Of a DNA stretch of 64,000 nucleotides, positions 26,936 to 36,900 are shown piece by piece; positions within the stretch are counted from its first letter, which is position 1, and each line of letters opens with the position of its first letter. Under the pieces are notes generated by a model, which worked only from the letters and a program-made list of their open reading frames with translations, was not told where the DNA came from and ran no database searches. The position numbers and the translations under genes are program-made. Source of the DNA: Roseovarius arcticus (lineage in GTDB: Bacteria > Pseudomonadota > Alphaproteobacteria > Rhodobacterales > Rhodobacteraceae); contig NZ_SZZN01000001.1 in the NCBI RefSeq assembly GCF_006125015.1, positions 1,116,001 through 1,180,000 on the forward strand, written 5' to 3'.

Positions 26936-27856
26936 ATGGAACGTCTCAGAAAATCCCTGCCGCCGCTGGACACGTTGTTGTTTTTCGATGCCGTCATCCG
27001 AAATGGCGGCTTCACGGCGGCATCGTCCGAGCTTTATGTCTCGCAAGCCGCTGTCTCCAAGCGGATTAGGCAACTCGAGGATTGGCTCGGTACGCCCCTG
27101 TTCGAGCGCGGTACCCGCAGCCTGGCAACCACGCCGGCGGGCGCGAAGCTGGCCGAGCCTGTCGCGATGGCGCTCGACTACCTGACCACGTCCCTCGAAG
27201 GCATCAGATCGCCCGCGAAACCCGCGGTGCGGATCGCGGCCAATAATGCTGTATCGGTGTTCTGGCTCTTTCCGAGGATCAAGGCATTCGCCTTCAGCGA
27301 GGCATCCTGCCCGATCGAAACCGTGGTGTCGGATGACCCTGCGGCCTTGCTGTCCTCTGACCACGATCTTGCAATCATCTATGCAAGCGCGCCGCCAGAG
27401 GGCTGGGAAGGGGTCATGTTGATCGCGGAGGAACTCACCCCCGTCTTGTCACCATGCTGTTTAGAGGCTTTTCAAAACGAGCCAGAGAGCCAATTTCTAC
27501 TTGATTACGAACGATATGCGCCGGATTGGATCAATTGGGACGTCTGGGCGAAGCGTCATGGCACGTCGGTTTTGACGACACTGCCAAGAAAGGTTTGCAA
27601 GACCTACAGCCAGTCCATAGGCCGGGCGATCGCGGGAGAAGGACTTGCCTTGGCCAGTTGTGCCCTTTTGCGCGATGAGTTGGCCTCAGGCGCGCTCCTC
27701 GCGCTTGGCGGTGAGCGCTATACGACAGGCAAGGGGTACTTCCTCGTGCACCGATCCGGGCGCGTCGCTGGGCGGCAGGTCGCGGAGTTTGCAGATTTTT
27801 TGGCGGATGCCGATTGTTTTCCATCCCAACCGTTGAATAAGTCAGGAATAGACTGA
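26936..27856 (+). CDS. LysR family transcriptional regulator
   Basis: A 306-residue LysR protein. The winged helix-turn-helix is at about residues 10-70 (DTLLFFDAVIRNGGFTAASSELYVSQAAVSKRIRQLEDWLGTPLFERGTRSL) and the effector domain follows. The SQAAVSKRI recognition helix resembles the GcvA/AmpR branch. It is divergent from the DddP-like gene, 91 bases from that gene's preferred start, and is probably its regulator. The start ATG follows ACAAGGA. Confidence 0.9.
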   Translation: MERLRKSLPPLDTLLFFDAVIRNGGFTAASSELYVSQAAVSKRIRQLEDWLGTPLFERGTRSLATTPAGAKLAEPVAMALDYLTTSLEGIRSPAKPAVRIAANNAVSVFWLFPRIKAFAFSEASCPIETVVSDDPAALLSSDHDLAIIYASAPPEGWEGVMLIAEELTPVLSPCCLEAFQNEPESQFLLDYERYAPDWINWDVWAKRHGTSVLTTLPRKVCKTYSQSIGRAIAGEGLALASCALLRDELASGALLALGGERYTTGKGYFLVHRSGRVAGRQVAEFADFLADADCFPSQPLNKSGID

Positions 27857-27860
27857 AGCT

Positions 27861-27910
27861 GTTGGCAGAGCAGGCGCAGGCACACCCGAAGAGTCGCCCG
27901 TGCTGCCAAC
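27861..27910. terminator. weak inverted repeat between convergent lysR and the protease-fusion gene
   Basis: GTTGGCAG (27861-27868) is inverted as CTGCCAAC (27903-27910) with a 34-base loop. It lies between the ends of two convergent genes and is only a weak terminator candidate. The rest of the 146-base gap shows nothing. Confidence 0.25.
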
Positions 27911-28002
27911 GTACCCGCGTTCTACCGCCCATTCGTGTCAAACAGGCGAACCACGAAAATTAGGAATTGGCGTGTTCGCGCCGCCCCAAGCCAATAACAG
28001 GA

Positions 28003-30831
28003 TCACCTAAATCGCATCGTGGGCGATGGTGCGCGGCCCTTGATCGTTGCGACGAGCGCGTTCAGCAATTTGGGGTCGGTACAGCAGGCGGCAAGGTTTC
28101 CGGGCGTGTCTGAAGTCTCATCCGGCTTGGCGCGAACTGTGCAGGCCGCCCCGCCCATCGCTCTTTCCGCCAGATCTGCCCAGTCACCGGCATAGGGTGC
28201 CAGGTTACTCGTGTCCCGGCGGGGGCCAAGCGGCCAGACCCGGTGGGCATAAGTGCCGTTGCGGATTGGCTGCGCGACCGGGCCGACCTGAAGCAGCCGG
28301 GTTATAGCAGGCTCGCCCCTTTGGACCGCCTCATCAATCTGGGCAGAGGCAGCTATAGCCCCAGCGCCGAAGGACAGCATCGACAGGGACCGTCCCTTGG
28401 CCGCCTCGATGCACAGGGCTGCACCGGCCTGCCACAGCGGCCCGCCCGGCTGCGCGGAGATCGCCGCGAAGTTTGCAAAATCCGCGAGCAGCCTACCGCA
28501 AAGACGCTCGGCGCGGCGTTCCAGATAACTCCCTGCGCCACTCGCCGCCTGTCCGAAACGGTCGCTGACCAAAGTAGCTTCGGCCCGCATACGGGAGGCA
28601 AATGTCGTAATCTCGTCAAGCCCGTAGGTGATGTGCAGCGGAAAGATCCTGTTGCTCAGCAGGACAGGCGTCAGGTAAGCGGCGACCCGGGCCAGCGTCT
28701 CAGCGCCAAGGAACGGATCGTGATGCAGGATCAAAAGGTGCGGGCAGCGCACACTGCTTTTGGGATCGCAAAGCTCGGCAACCGCCTCGCGTAGGGAGGC
28801 AAGGCCCAGACCAAGCCTGCCAACTTCGACAATTCCGTCGCGTTCGGCGTGGATGACATGACCCAAAAGCACGTGACGCGGCGCTCGCGGTAATTCTCGG
28901 ATAGCCGCTGGAAGGGCCGCGTCGGCCTCATCGGATACCCTCGCTGCCGGGGCCAGTCCAAATCCTGATGGCGCAGGTGGGGCGAGGCGGATGATCCAGG
29001 CGTCGATCAGGTTCTGCGCCCAATCTTTGTAGCTCCAATGTGCGAGACCGTCGAGATCGTGCCAGCCGCCCCACTGCGGCCCCCATGAGTTTTGCACAAT
29101 GAATCCGTCCGCGTCATAGCCGATGATAGCAAACGCATGTGCGCCGATACGGTCACGGCTGTAGCGGATCGAGTGGATGCGCTTGCCGTCGCTGCGTATC
29201 CATCCTGCGTGGATATGTGCCGAGACCGCGATTGCCCCCATCTCTTGTATTGCGGATTGAAAATCGGCCAGCCGGGGGCGCAGGCGGTAATAGGCGCCAG
29301 ACGTGATGGCGCGCGCATTGCGGGCAACCTGCCTTGTCATCGTCCAGCCGCGTTGACCGGGCACCCACGGGGCAAGATCGGCAGTGCATGCACCTGAATA
29401 ATGAAGCCCCTTGATAGCCGCGCGCAGGCTGGTTCCGCCGAGCCGGTCATCGATCCACTCATCCTGACTTTGCGCCATTTCATACAGCATCCGGGCACTG
29501 ACCGCCGGGGCATTTGGTGCGGTCTGGCGCCGTTGCAGATCAATTACTGCGGCCAGCGCAAATCCAACGCAGGCCGCCTCTGATCGCTGGTTATGGATTA
29601 TGCGGGCCGGATCACGAACCGGCAGGACTGCGTTGCGTGGCATACACATTGGCGGTGTGTAGAAAAAGTCGCGCGTATCTGGTCTGTCTTGCGTTGCTGC
29701 GGAAATCAAAGGTAGCGGAATGTCTGCCGGGTCCCCGCCGATAAAGGGCGACGCTGCCTCATCATCGGGATCGACCAGCGCGGCTGACCATGAATCCGGA
29801 GGACGCAGTTCCGGCGGTGCGCGCTCGGCTACGGGCAAGGTATTCTCTATCTCTTGGTGCATCCGAACCTCGCGCAATAGCTGAGGCATCGAAACCGCGC
29901 GATTGGCCTCTTCTGCGGCAGGATTGCCGCCCACTACGAACTGCCCGCCGCTGGTATGCAGGCCGACGATCCGCCCGGTGCGCAGACTAAAGACGGGCGA
30001 GCCGGAATTGCCGCCAAGCGTAGAGGCATCATGGCGCAGCATCAGGGCCTCGGCCTCAACATGGGTCGTGGCTGCTGGGGCCTGAGCGGGCGGCGCACCT
30101 AGGCAAAGACCGGGGCAAATGCGGCGAACGCCGAGCTCGCCCTCAAAGATTGAGGCGAAACCGCCGCTATCCTCCAGACCCTCTGGTACGAAACCTTGCG
30201 CCACAGGGTACCCCAGAACTGCCATCGGTTCGTCCGGGTCATGTGTCCAGTCCAGATCGGGCTCAAGCGGGGGAGGGACCACCGCAAGGGGGCGATCAAG
30301 TTCGCAAAGCAAGACATCCCAAAGCGCGTGCGGCCAGATGACCGACGTGATGTCGATGCCGTCTGCCTCCGGGTCCGGATTATCGGCAAAGGTGATCCGG
30401 GTCTGGCGCAATGCTGTAGGATCGGCCGGATCGACCGGGATGCGGCGAAGCCGCCGAATTGCACGCGTTTGAGAGTTCATCATATACCGCAGCACATGGC
30501 CGGCGGTCAGCAGACGGGCAGTTTCGCCGTTTGCGCCGGCACTGACGACCCATCCGGTCCCGATACGCATCCAGCCCTGTTGGTGGCGCACCTCAATCCT
30601 GCCGATCGCAGCGGAATGAGTGGCGGCAATATCAGCCAGCGATCCTGCGAAATCGCGAAACTCAACTGGGAGGAGCGGTGGAGGAGGGCCGGGCAATGCA
30701 TTGTTCGCTAGCGCGATGCCCGGCCGCAGAAGCCGGATGATCCGCCCGACGCGTGAAAGGCTCCCGCGCGCGGCTGCACCGTCGTCACGCATCAGTGGGC
30801 GAAGATTGGAAACGATTTTAGAATTTTTCAT
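28003..30831 (-). CDS. trypsin-like / papain-like protease fusion with degenerate alpha/beta-hydrolase-like C-terminus
   Basis: A 942-residue protein without a signal peptide, so probably cytoplasmic. Residues 70-325 are a chymotrypsin-fold serine protease with triad H112 (LLTAGHVL), D172 (LWDVLLCEL) and S276 (GGNSGSPVF). Residues 385-617 are a papain-fold (C1A-like) cysteine protease: oxyanion Q415, C421 (EAACVGFALA), H565 (GAHAFAIIGYD) and N581 (NSWGPQWGG). The Gln-Cys spacing of six is that of papain. Residues 650-900 look like an alpha/beta hydrolase (CPHLLILHHD, LTPVLLSNRIFPLHITYG). However the nucleophile elbow reads SFGAGAI where GHSAGAI is expected, with Gly at 822 in place of Ser, so this part is probably not catalytic. 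The domain call for the last third is inference. Divergent from the giant oxidase gene, 165 bases apart. Confidence 0.75.
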   Translation of the reverse strand: MKNSKIVSNLRPLMRDDGAAARGSLSRVGRIIRLLRPGIALANNALPGPPPPLLPVEFRDFAGSLADIAATHSAAIGRIEVRHQQGWMRIGTGWVVSAGANGETARLLTAGHVLRYMMNSQTRAIRRLRRIPVDPADPTALRQTRITFADNPDPEADGIDITSVIWPHALWDVLLCELDRPLAVVPPPLEPDLDWTHDPDEPMAVLGYPVAQGFVPEGLEDSGGFASIFEGELGVRRICPGLCLGAPPAQAPAATTHVEAEALMLRHDASTLGGNSGSPVFSLRTGRIVGLHTSGGQFVVGGNPAAEEANRAVSMPQLLREVRMHQEIENTLPVAERAPPELRPPDSWSAALVDPDDEAASPFIGGDPADIPLPLISAATQDRPDTRDFFYTPPMCMPRNAVLPVRDPARIIHNQRSEAACVGFALAAVIDLQRRQTAPNAPAVSARMLYEMAQSQDEWIDDRLGGTSLRAAIKGLHYSGACTADLAPWVPGQRGWTMTRQVARNARAITSGAYYRLRPRLADFQSAIQEMGAIAVSAHIHAGWIRSDGKRIHSIRYSRDRIGAHAFAIIGYDADGFIVQNSWGPQWGGWHDLDGLAHWSYKDWAQNLIDAWIIRLAPPAPSGFGLAPAARVSDEADAALPAAIRELPRAPRHVLLGHVIHAERDGIVEVGRLGLGLASLREAVAELCDPKSSVRCPHLLILHHDPFLGAETLARVAAYLTPVLLSNRIFPLHITYGLDEITTFASRMRAEATLVSDRFGQAASGAGSYLERRAERLCGRLLADFANFAAISAQPGGPLWQAGAALCIEAAKGRSLSMLSFGAGAIAASAQIDEAVQRGEPAITRLLQVGPVAQPIRNGTYAHRVWPLGPRRDTSNLAPYAGDWADLAERAMGGAACTVRAKPDETSDTPGNLAACCTDPKLLNALVATIKGRAPSPTMRFR

Positions 30832-30996
30832 CGGATAATCTCCGAAATAAAATTAGCACAACGCCAAGTTGCGCGAAAGCCTGTTAGCGAATCGTAAAAT
30901 AAGGCATACTGGACCTACCCTACGTTTTATTTGCAGCACATCGCGCCTTTATTGACCGCAGCGATTTAGGCCGGTGAATTGATAAAGGGTTTGATC
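30832..30996. promoter_or_regulatory. divergent promoter region between protease fusion and giant oxidase
   Basis: This 165-base gap is clearly AT-richer than its flanks and must hold the promoters for both directions. I cannot assign -35/-10 pairs with confidence and see no strong dyad. An AAAGGG at 30984-30989 serves as the ribosome-binding site for the ATG at 30997. Confidence 0.4.
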
Positions 30997-33900
30997 ATGC
31001 CTATTGTTCTTCGCCTTTTCGTATTTGCTTTGGTTGCTTTATCTTTTGCCGCCGTGGCGCCTGTCCCGGCGCGGGCCGCCGAGCAGATTGAGACACGCCC
31101 GACGATGGCAGAGATTTGTCGAGAGGCGCCTGAGGACGGCAGGGTGATCTGCGCCGATGTTGGCGCGCTTGACCAAACGCTGGTTTATAACCGCTTCGGC
31201 TCGTTCAATCCGTTTGGGATGATCTTTGCGCTGGATCGCGATCTCGCTGTACTGCGCCGCGAGAGTGAGGCGCAGGCTGACCCATCGGTAGATTTGATAA
31301 CCGCATCCGACTGCTCGGCGTTGACGGGGGCTGAACACGGCCATCCAGGGATCGCGCTAGAGGCTGGAAACGTACGCCTGAAGGATTGCAAGCGTCCGCG
31401 CCCACTGGTTCTGCGGGCAAATGTCGGAGACGTGCTGATCGTACGGGTGTCCAACTGGCTGTTCGATCCGGACGCGCCCGACTTCTCAAAGAATTTTTGC
31501 AAGGCCGCCCCGACCACCGATAGCAACGCCGAATCCGTGCGGCCGCATGTCACGCGAGGCAATTCCAGCGAACTGCGCCATCAGGAAGTGTCCTGCCTTG
31601 CCACCGATGCGCTGGAAGAGGACGAGGCTGCGCAAGACTTCCCCGCGCCCACCGACTGGCCCCGGACCCGGCATATCAACTTTGTCACCCAAGGTCTGAT
31701 GCCGCTGCAGATAGATGGCGAAATTCATCCCGGATGCATCGGAACAGGCTCAGCGGGGCCGAATGAGAGCTTTCTCTGCAAATACAAACTGCCCCAAGAG
31801 GGAACCTACTTCTTTGCCTCGCAAGCGGCTCCGGCAGGGGGCGAGGGTAATGGCGGATCAATCGTACATGGTTTGTTTGGCGCGCTGATGGTTGAGCGGG
31901 CCGGCACCCGCAGCTTTCGCAGTCAGACATCGACTGCAGCCTTTGATGCCGTCTGGCCCCGCGCCGAAAATGGTGTCCGCCACGCGCGCAGCGAAATCCT
32001 CGATTACGAGCGCACGCTGGCCGATCATCTTGGCACGCCGGGGGCCGATCTTGAACAGCGCGCGCCGCTCCTTAATATGGCAATGGTGCTGGACGCGCCC
32101 GCACCGCAATCGCCGCCAGACCAGCGCGCCTTTGCTGAGGCCACCCGGCTGGAAATCGTGCATTCGGATCTGAATGCAATCATCTATTGCGATCCGGCGG
32201 TTGACGGCAATGATTGCCGCGCCGACCAAGCCAACACACCAGCACTTTCGCGCGAGCCGGTGTTCAAAGCCTTCCGTGAATTCTCGGTCTTCTTTCACGA
32301 TGAGTTAAAAACTTTCTACACGCGCAACTACGAAGAACTGGCGCGGTTCGGCCAGCTTGCTGGCGTAAAGGATGGCTTTGCGATTAATTATGGCTCGTCT
32401 GGCATGGGCTCTTTGCTGCTGGCCAACCGCAAGGGACTGGGCCCGGCGGCGGAATGTGCTGAATGTATGTATGAGGAGTTTTTCCTCGCGTCTTGGGCCA
32501 ACGGCGATCCGGCGCTCTTGGAGTGGTATGCTGACGATCCGTCGAATGTGCACCATTCCTACCTCAACGATCCGGTGGTTTTCCGCAATTTCCACGCTGG
32601 ACCTAAAGAAACGCATGTCTTTCACCTGCACGCGCATCAGTGGTTCGCCGGTAATGACCCTAGCCGTGGGACCTACCTGGACAGCCAGACGGTCGCGCCG
32701 CAACAAAGCTTTACCTACAATATATATCATGGAGGATTGCGCGCCTTCGACGGTGCCGATGAAGGGTGGTGGGATACCCAAGGGTCAGGAAACCGCAACC
32801 GGACGATTGGCGATTCCATCTTTCACTGCCATCTTTATCCGCATTTTGCCCAAGGAATGTGGGCGCTGTGGCGCGTTCATGACGTTCTTGAGGACGGCAC
32901 CCGCAAGCTGCCCGACGGTCAGTTAACGGCAGAGCTGTCGACACGGTTTCCGACGGCCGACGAACGCGGTCACAGCCGTCCCGGCTCGGTCGACAGGCTG
33001 ACGGGCGCTTGGACCGGCCCCGAGGCGGGTGATCCGAATGAAAACAACGGAACGCCCATTCCGGCACTGATCCCCCTGCCGGGAGAGCCGCTGCCGCTGT
33101 TGCCGACCTACGCCGCTGATAGCGATGTGGATGATAGCGGCGCAGCGCCGGTGCTAAAAGCCGAGGCCAAGACGCCCATGCCCGGCTATCCATTCTACAT
33201 CGCCGGCCAGCCGGGACACCGCCCACCGCAGGCACCGCTGGATATTGCGCGGGATCTGGGCGAGCACGCCGACGGCACGATTACGGACGCCTCGCCAGTC
33301 GCCGACATCACGGCTGAAATAGACGAACGGGTGAACACCGAGGCGTGGCTTGATGGCGGGATCGGGCGCCATGTGGTCAGCGATGGATCGCAGCGCGAAC
33401 TCGGTTTTGCATTGCCACCCGATACGGCGGACCTGCTGGAGTCCGCCGCATTCGACGCACTGAGCGAAGAGGAGCGCGCCGCGCTGACTTATCAAATCGT
33501 CGCCAAGGCCTTTGCGCTGGGCGATCTCTCTGCCCATTTGACCGAGGCGCGGATTGAGACGCTGCCGAATGACGGCACTCGGTTAGAGCGTGCTGCGATG
33601 GGATTCCATTTCAACGGCCAGCTTTACCGCGCCGATGGGCTGAACGCCGCCTTGCGACTGACCGATTTCACGGGCACCGATCTGGCCGATGGTCCGGTCG
33701 ACGGGCTTTACCCGACTGGGGATGCGCCGCTTCCCGATGGATCATTTCCTCTAACCCCCCGCAATGCATTTCCGGTCAACGGCAATGCGCCAAAACCCGG
33801 TGCGCCCTTCGCAGATCCGTGCGGAGTAACGGCGCCCGAAATGCGTGCCGAAGTGACACCCGGCATCGACCCACTGACGCGCAACGCAGATCCCGGTGAT

Positions 33901-36900
33901 CCCTATTTTCACGATCCGTTGCTGCTGGGGTTCAGGCGGTACGAGGTGTCGGCGGTACAGCTCGACTTGATCGTGAACCGCGCGGGTTGGCACGATCCGC
34001 AGGCGCGCATCAATGTGCGGACCGCGCAAAGCGAACGCTTCAAGGAGGCGGCAACGCTGGAGGGTGCCAAGCCGATTTCGCCCACAATCAGCGATACCGA
34101 AGAGCCGTTCTTTTTCAGGGCACTATCGGGGGAATGCATCGAATTTCGGCATACCAACGAATTGCCCAAGGATCTGGAGCTGGACGATTTCCAAGTCAAG
34201 ACACCGACAGACACAGTGGGCCAGCACATCCATCTGGTGAAATTTGATGTCACCGCATCTGACGGGTCCGGCAATGGCTGGAATTACGAGGATGGCACTT
34301 TTGCCGCCGATGAACTGGCTGCGCGGCGCTGTGCATCCGCAGGCAATGTGACCCCGCGAGAGGACGCAGGGGGGATCACGCTGAACGGCGGTGAATGCAA
34401 CGGGTCCGACCCTGCGCAGAGTGATATCTGGCGGCTGAGCCGGACAGAGAACCGGGACAAGTTTCAGACCACCGTCCAACGATGGTTCGCGGACCCGATC
34501 CTAACGATGAATGGCGATACGGACGATCCGCAATTGCGCGACCGGACCTTGCGCACTGTGTTTTCGCATGATCATTTCGGTCCATCGTCAATCCAGCAGC
34601 ACGGGTTCTACTCTGCACTGGTGATTGAGCCGGGCGTCGGCGTGCCGCCCGGCCCGCTCGGACAGCCCGACGCGACAGGCAGCGTTGGCGGCGAAATGGA
34701 ACTGGCGTCGATTTGTAACCAGAGCGGCGGCGATTGTGTCGGGCCAATTCCCGACGCGAGCCGCCTGAACTCGGTCGCTTGGTCGGGCGAGGTCTGGGAT
34801 GGCACAAAACGCCGGGTACGGATGCAAGGCACAAACCCCGCGCACCCTGATTATCGCGAATTTGCCCTTTCAATTGCGGATTTTGCACTGCTCTACGATC
34901 CGCGTGACCGCACCAGCGTCGCCGATCTGCAAGAGCCGGCAAAGTCCAAGGCGTACGGCGCAGGCGAGGCCGAAGAGCTAGCCTTTGCCGATGCCTTCGG
35001 CATGGGGCAGTTATTTTGCGAGGCCAAATGGCGGCTGAGCCCCGAAATGCTGGATCAAAAATGCGGGGTCGCAGCCACCTTGGAATTCGCGTCCGATTTC
35101 GAGTCGGCGGACGGTTTGACGAATGACAGCTGGTACCTGCCCGGCGATATGGCCCCCGCATGGATAGCGGGCGGGACGGCCGGCGACGAGGCCCATAGCG
35201 CGCGCCTGTTTGGTGATATGTTCGATGACACGGCCACCGATGAAGTGAGCGAACTTTTCGATCATATGGTCTCTTATCGGCAAAGGGCGGCAGGTTTTCT
35301 TAGCCCGCCCGACGACGATAAGGTTGCGTCGCTGGCCAAACCAGTCGCGCCGCCGATCCGGCCTGAATCGATCTCGGTCGATCACCACGATCCTTATCTG
35401 GTAAACTACCGCGGCGCGCCGATCCCTCTGCGGATAGGTGACAAGGAGGCGCTGGCGACCCCCTCAGATGACTGCCGCCTCCGTGATATGGGGGTGCCGG
35501 GCGAACACGCACTGGATGATGCCGGCAACCCGCTGAACGATCCTAGTGAGGTCGCAGAGACCTTGGCGAATGGGGATTTCGGCGAATGTTCCGTTGACAT
35601 GCAGCTGACGGGATCTGCTGGCGATATGGGCGAGGCACTGCGTTCGGCAGTGCACGGCGATCCGGAAACTCTGATCCTTGAGGCCTATCAGAACGAGCGT
35701 TTGGTGATCCGCCTGATCCAAGGTGCGCAGGAGGTGCAGCATACGTTCAACGTCGCCGGGCTCGCGTTTCATCGCAACATCGATCAGGCGTATCCGGCAG
35801 GCAAGCAGCCACTGGGCCTGTCACAGGAGCGCCAAGACACGCTTTCGCTGCGCGACCGCTGTCTTGGGAATGGGGTGCCGCTTGGATCGCCCGTTCCTGC
35901 GGCGCTTGATGGGCGGCCGGATGAATACCGGACCTGGCGCGATACGGCTGAGGATCATGCGTCCCATTCCGAGTATTGGCGCGACTATGAAAAGTTGATC
36001 GCCGAATGTGACAACGTGGAGGGGTTTACGTTCGCGCAGGAGGTAGGGATTTCCGAACATTTCGAGATGAACGGATCGCTCCGGGCCGATGTGCCGATCA
36101 GCGTCGAGGCCGCCGCCTTTCCAGTCGCTGAGGAGCCATCGGGCGACGTGCCGGACAAGTCGTCAGACTTCCTCTACAGCTTTGGCTCGGTTGATGCGCT
36201 GTGGAATGGTGCATGGGGCCTCGTGCGCATCTATAGCGACCCGAGCGCGCCTGATCCGGCCACGGTTGCCGCGTTTAATCCAGGGTCTGATGCCGAGGAG
36301 GGCGATTCACCCGCTGCAAACGTTCCAATCAGAGACCGGCTCGGCGAGACAGGAGTGCGCGACGAAAGTTTGGGCGATGAGGGATCTGCCGTTGGCACCG
36401 GCGGGCTGATGTGCCCCTATCCGGACAAGGACGCGCCGCCGCAGCGTATCGTTGATGCGGTGCTTGCTGCGGTTGAGACCCGCACAGTCTGGCCTTCGGA
36501 TGGCGGCACAAACTATGGGGGTGGGCGCTATGACCCCGATGGGCTGATGCTGGCGCTGTTGTCGGCGGATGATCTGGGCATTGAAGGCGGCGTCGCTGCA
36601 ACCGATGGATGGGACGCGCTGACACGGCCGGACGTTCTGGACGCGGTAGCGCTGAACTACCGGCACGGACCACGCCCGATGACGTTGCGGGTGCGCGCAG
36701 GCGATTGTGTGCGGCTTCGTTACATCAACGCGCTAGAGCAAAGCGAGGGCGGGCTGAGCGACCTGCTGGGCGATGCGACAATGCCGCCAATTGTTCCGCT
36801 GAACACCGATCCATTCCCCCACGCGCCAGCACATGGCGGCAGCGATGGTCTGCTGCAACCTGTAGAGGCTGGGATGCGAAAAGGCGGGGTTCGCCCATCA

